Source: Circinella umbellata (Eukaryota > Mucoromycota > Mucoromycetes > Mucorales > Lichtheimiaceae). From it: 64,000 nucleotides of DNA. The notes below the pieces were generated by a model that did no database searches, was not told the origin of the DNA, and was given only the letters and a program-made list of their open reading frames with translations. The translations under genes were made by a program, and so were the position numbers. Positions 60,069-64,000 of this stretch are shown piece by piece; position 1 is the stretch's first letter, and the number at the start of each line of letters is the position of its first letter. The stretch covers positions 930,001 through 994,000 of the forward strand of contig JAIWNF010000005.1 of NCBI GenBank assembly GCA_025093555.1, written 5' to 3'.

Positions 60069-61135
60069 TCTATCAAATTAGAGTGAAAATATATAATAAC
60101 TAATTTAACCAATACGATTCTTTTCTTTTATTTACTTTTTTTTTTTACAGTAAAAACAAATGACTCGTTTTTTAATTTTTTCTTTCTCACCCATAAAAAA
60201 AATTAAAAAAAAAATGCATATATGTATATATGTATATTTGTGTGTGTGTGCGTGGGCGTGTGTGTGTGATGGTATCACGCTTCTTTTTCTGATAAAAACT
60301 TTGTGTGCCATGTGGGTTATCATGACCTGCGTGGAGCAAAAAAAAAAAAAATGGTGCACGTTATCAAGGTGCCACAAAAAAAAACATTTTCCCGCAAAAC
60401 AATGATAATGTATGCATGGTTTTTTTTTTACAAATATACAATTATTAGTTGCTCAATATATCCCGTTTCTATATAAACACGAGCAAAATAATAAGAAAAG
60501 GGTTAATATAGACCCGATATTATTCGTAATAATATATATATATATATATATTATTGCGATATTTTTGCTGAGCCATTTTGTTATAGAAGGAAAGGTGAGC
60601 AACTTTTTTTTTTAAAAAAAAAATCATGATAGGTACAAGTTATCAAATCCCTTCTTGTCCACTGTCAGGTGGTCTCATTCAAATATCTAATCAAAACTTA
60701 TTGTGAAACGTTATACCATTTCCACTCTTTTCTTCTTTTAATGACAAATTGGTTAGTTTTCGAATATATATATATATTTGCTTTTTTTCAATACAGAAAT
60801 AACAAAATCGCTGAGCCATTTTGAATGAATAGATTTAGCACAAAAAACAGAACAAAATATAAATATATATAAATATATATATATATAACATCATATAAAT
60901 AATAATAATAAACTATGCAGGTATATTAACAAGATTGATGATTTAGATTACTTTTTTTTTTCTCTTTTGAATGATAAAATAATACATGAGATATAAATAT
61001 ACGTATATATGCAAAGTGAAGGCGTAAAGAATATCTTTCTAAATCATACGATATACATATATATATTATAATATAATTATATTCTTTAAGCCCCCTTTCT
61101 CTCTCTCCCCCAAAATATATAAAACAAAAGTAGCT
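59637..61135. other. Convergent intergenic region with microsatellites
   Basis: Contains TTATTA, CT-rich and C10 runs (about 59836-59927), a TCTA/TCTG tetranucleotide array at about 60031-60074, a TG-rich run near 60239-60270 and TA runs near 60535-60553 and 60763-60775. No gene seen; ORFs here are repeat-driven. Confidence 0.6.
60031..60074. repeat. (TCTA)n/(TCTG)n microsatellite
   Basis: A run of tetranucleotides beginning TATCTATCTG, with three TCTG units inside a TCTA array and then six uninterrupted TATC units. Likely length-polymorphic. Confidence 0.9.
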
Positions 61136-61761
61136 TTATGCATATAATTTCCACTTGTATTTTAATCCTCCTCTAATTTCTACAGGTTTGCCATTTTCCA
61201 TCGTTCGTCCTAAAATCATATATAAATTACATAAATACATTATTAGTATTAAGAAATTTCATTATATACTGATAAGAACTTAGAAGTGTGTCACATTTAG
61301 TTTTTTTTATTTTTTATTACCTTTCACAACTTGAACACCCCATGCACGACCATGTTTTAATCCCTAGATTTATATGTATGGTAAATAATCAAACTATAAT
61401 ACTTTTTAAACTAAAATTTTTCTACTACATACAGGTTTCAAGTGAACTTTAGTAACTTCATAATAACTATCTTTCAATGCTGGGTTATTAATGAATTTAT
61501 TAGGTGCCTAATTACAAAAAAAGAGAAGGTTAATTACTATTATGTATTTTAGAATCGAATTCTTTTTTTTTTTTGGTGAAATGATTTTTGTTATTTTTTT
61601 GACATGCATGTGTGAGAAAAATAAAAGAAAACATTTACCACGCGACTACCAACACCTAATTCAGGAAGAACACTTAAAGTTTCATATAAATTATTTCCAC
61701 TTTTTGAAAATACGGATGGTTTTGGAGTAATTTTTGACAAAACTTCTCGAGCAACGTTCAT
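61136..61761 (-). CDS. MRPS34: Mitochondrial small-subunit ribosomal protein mS34
   Basis: Seen: four exons 61761-61639, 61507-61433, 61363-61321 and 61209-61136, total 315 nt, 104 aa. The sequence reads MNVAREVLSKITPKPSVFSK at the N-terminus, then LYETLSVLPELGVGSRVV, YYEVTKVHLKPGLKHGRAWG, VQVVKGRTMENG and ends YKWKLYA. The order VG(S)RV...YYxVTKV...HGRAWGVxxxKG matches the MRP-S34 family; animal mS34 has the equivalent block with HGKAWGIL. It is a structural protein of the mitochondrial ribosome small subunit. The fungal form is short, as here. The N-terminal segment is probably part of the mature protein or a weak presequence. Confidence 0.82.
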
Positions 61762-64000
61762 TATGTTTTGTATTGTATAGAGTATCAATTAGGGCCAAAA
61801 AAAAACAAAAAAACAAAAAAACAAAAAATATGAATGGCCTGGACGGAGTTCATTGTATTTCTGTTTTAGGAAAACATCAGCCAAAAACATAAACGTTACT
61901 ATGGTGATTGCCGAACTAAATTAACAATTCTATGTTAGACAGTTCATTTATTAGAATCAAATAGTACGCATTAAACAATTATTTATAATATGAAAACAAG
62001 CTGGGCGTATTGTCTTTTTTCAACTATCTTAGTTTAATACCAAACCAAGATTTTTATTATCTGTGTGCAGCGCACATAGTAACTATAATACACCACTCCA
62101 TATTGTTGCTATGGTTGTAAATCATCGTTTTTTTGAGAAATAAATATATTAAAAGTACGTACACTTCTATCCTGTCATAAAAAGGTTACCCGATCCAAAT
62201 CATATTTTAATGACTATGATAAAACAGACACCTTCGTGTTATTCATGATTTCGTTTATTTAGAGCTTATTTTCTATAATGTCTGTGACGTAAATTATGCA
62301 ATGTACTGTAACAACAGTCCTCCACGCCTACTGATAAGCATCATACTATTCTTGCTGAGACTGATTTATGTTTTCAAACTTTTTTGACTTATCCATCTCA
62401 TTTGATCATCATTTCAGTAAAAGTAAAAAATGAGAGACCAGCTGACACTGTTGATTTGCTATACAACAACTATTTGTATGTGCATAAAGCTTATTAACAT
62501 ATTTTACATATGCAAGTTATCGATCAGACATAATAGTTTAATAATAATAAAAAATACATATTTCGTATTATTTACAAAACAATACGTTATAAATCGACAA
62601 AAATAATTTCAAGATAGTGTTCATGCCATCATCATCATCGTCATCATATATCCCCATTATTTATTGTCATATTAGGTCTATTTATTAAATTAATCAATAG
62701 CTATCATCATCATCATTATCATCAGCTTTTATTTATGTGCCTTATTATACCTAATAAAATTATATACAATCACCCACGTTTTCAGCTGATGATGGTGTCA
62801 TTGACTTGTGAACTTTTTTTTGATATTCATAAAGATTTCAATAAAGCCCTTTTCGTTAAGATCTTTTTTTTTTCTCTCGTGTGAAATACCCATCACATTC
62901 TATCTAAATAACAATTAAAAAAAACTGCAACACCATTTGTTGAAAAGCATAAGAAAGTTATTGTTTTTCTTTTCTCTTACATATTCTCACACACATACAT
63001 TTAACACATGTACACATTTAACATAAACAGTTAATACACAGGAAATTTTTCTTCAAAAGTATTCTACTTTCAGTATCGTGAGAAAAATAAATATATTTAT
63101 TTAGCCTCTCCTCCACACCCCCAAAGCACCTATCCATTCGCCCGGACACACAGAACGAGAAAAAATAATTTAAAGTTTCACGCTAATAACTTTTTTTATT
63201 TATCATGACAGCTAAAATATGAATGACGTTTCAAAAATCAATAACCAGGTTATTATTAACCCGCCAAAAGTAAATAATCAAATGATTTTCAATACGTACC
63301 GAAAAAGAATCAGTTGTTCCTGAATCTTCTAAACAACATAATTTATAATTTATATTGTTAGTTAATCTATATATAACAAGCAATCTTAATATTAATATAT
63401 TATTGTTTTATTTTTTTTAAAGTTAACCTTCTAATATGTTTTAGGTAAATAGAAAAGAAAGAAAAGAATTCGGCTTTTTTTAAGATGATGGGGGTGGTTA
63501 CTTATTGCTCCTAATATAATAAGTTGTTCTATATTTATTATAACTTGTGAATAATAAAGTTTATAAAAAAAAGTTGTTTAGCATAGTAATAATAATAATA
63601 AAAAGATGACGGTCCTGACCGACTCATAATAAATGATCTTTAAAGCAATAGTTTTACATATTCAGTAGTTACACAACAACTAAATGTCAGACGACCTTGA
63701 ATACAACTCTTTGGAAGGAAAACCCAAACAAACAAAACTTTTTTAACGTAGTCAATACATCTTTTGTCGAATTCTTGTTATCAACTTGGTAAATAATAAA
63801 TATTAGTTACGTATAGAAATTGCTATTCAGAATGTGTAACACGTTAAATAATACAGTAGATCAAACTGATAAACTTTACCCTCTTTTTATTTTATCAAAC
63901 GTATCTATCTTATAGAAGAAAATAGCTATGGGATCGGACGTTTATACAGGTTAAAGTTTATTTACTGAAAGACTAATCTAACTTGCTCCTGCAGGTATAT
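61762..64000. other. Intergenic to right edge, with ATC microsatellites
   Basis: CAT/ATC triplet runs at about 62627-62648 and 62703-62724. No ORF with domain resemblance, RNA gene or repeat partner recognised up to the right end of the window. Confidence 0.5.

Overview
The window looks like AT-rich nuclear DNA of an early-diverging filamentous fungus, most likely Mucoromycota (Mucorales-like). The grounds are many short GT-AG introns with GTAAGT/GTATGT-type donors, asparagine- and glutamine-rich insertions, a Hal/Npr-type kinase, a NuA4 Eaf6 subunit, a peroxisomal 2,4-dienoyl-CoA reductase ending in SKL, and abundant decayed transposable elements. Species cannot be named from sequence alone. 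I saw no rRNA or tRNA gene.

Left block (1-10.9 kb), dense housekeeping genes. A 13-exon minus-strand gene encodes an approximately 1,520-residue fusion of a fatty acyl-CoA reductase to a PlsB/GNPAT-type glycerol(dihydroxyacetone)phosphate acyltransferase-like region in which the usual catalytic histidine appears as serine. It is divergently paired with EAF6. EAF6 converges on a minus-strand membrane protein with a long hexapeptide-repeat N-terminus and a coiled-coil C-terminus; I reconstruct it as one four-exon gene.

10.9-21.7 kb is gene-poor, with decayed or unrecognised coding segments: an F-box-like ORF, a frameshifted hypothetical gene, and possible retroelement scraps. 21.7-27.5 kb is dense again: an N-myristoylated-type EF-hand protein, a Utp30/RSL1D1-type ribosomal L1-domain protein, and a PH-domain protein.

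27.5-44.2 kb is a repeat-rich accessory block. It holds two diverged copies of a 0.45-kb repeat, a large imperfect hairpin, a decayed Ty3/gypsy-like Gag with a broken zinc knuckle, short pogo-like TA-flanked terminal-repeat remnants, and two arms of a 2,183-bp inverted duplication with no difference at any position I compared. Between the arms sit a broken F-box/LRR-like gene and an inverted decayed paralogue fragment of it.

44.2-64 kb returns to ordinary genes at lower density: a PPR protein, a dead 2-oxoglutarate/Fe(II) dioxygenase with a MITE in it, the 2,4-dienoyl-CoA reductase (with a 9-nt microexon), a Hal4/Hal5-like kinase, and mitochondrial ribosomal protein mS34. The reconstructed exons of all ten intact genes sum to multiples of three. 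Functional links are modest: FAR-acyltransferase and dienoyl-CoA reductase both concern lipid metabolism, while PPR and mS34 both concern mitochondrial gene expression; there is no cluster logic beyond that.
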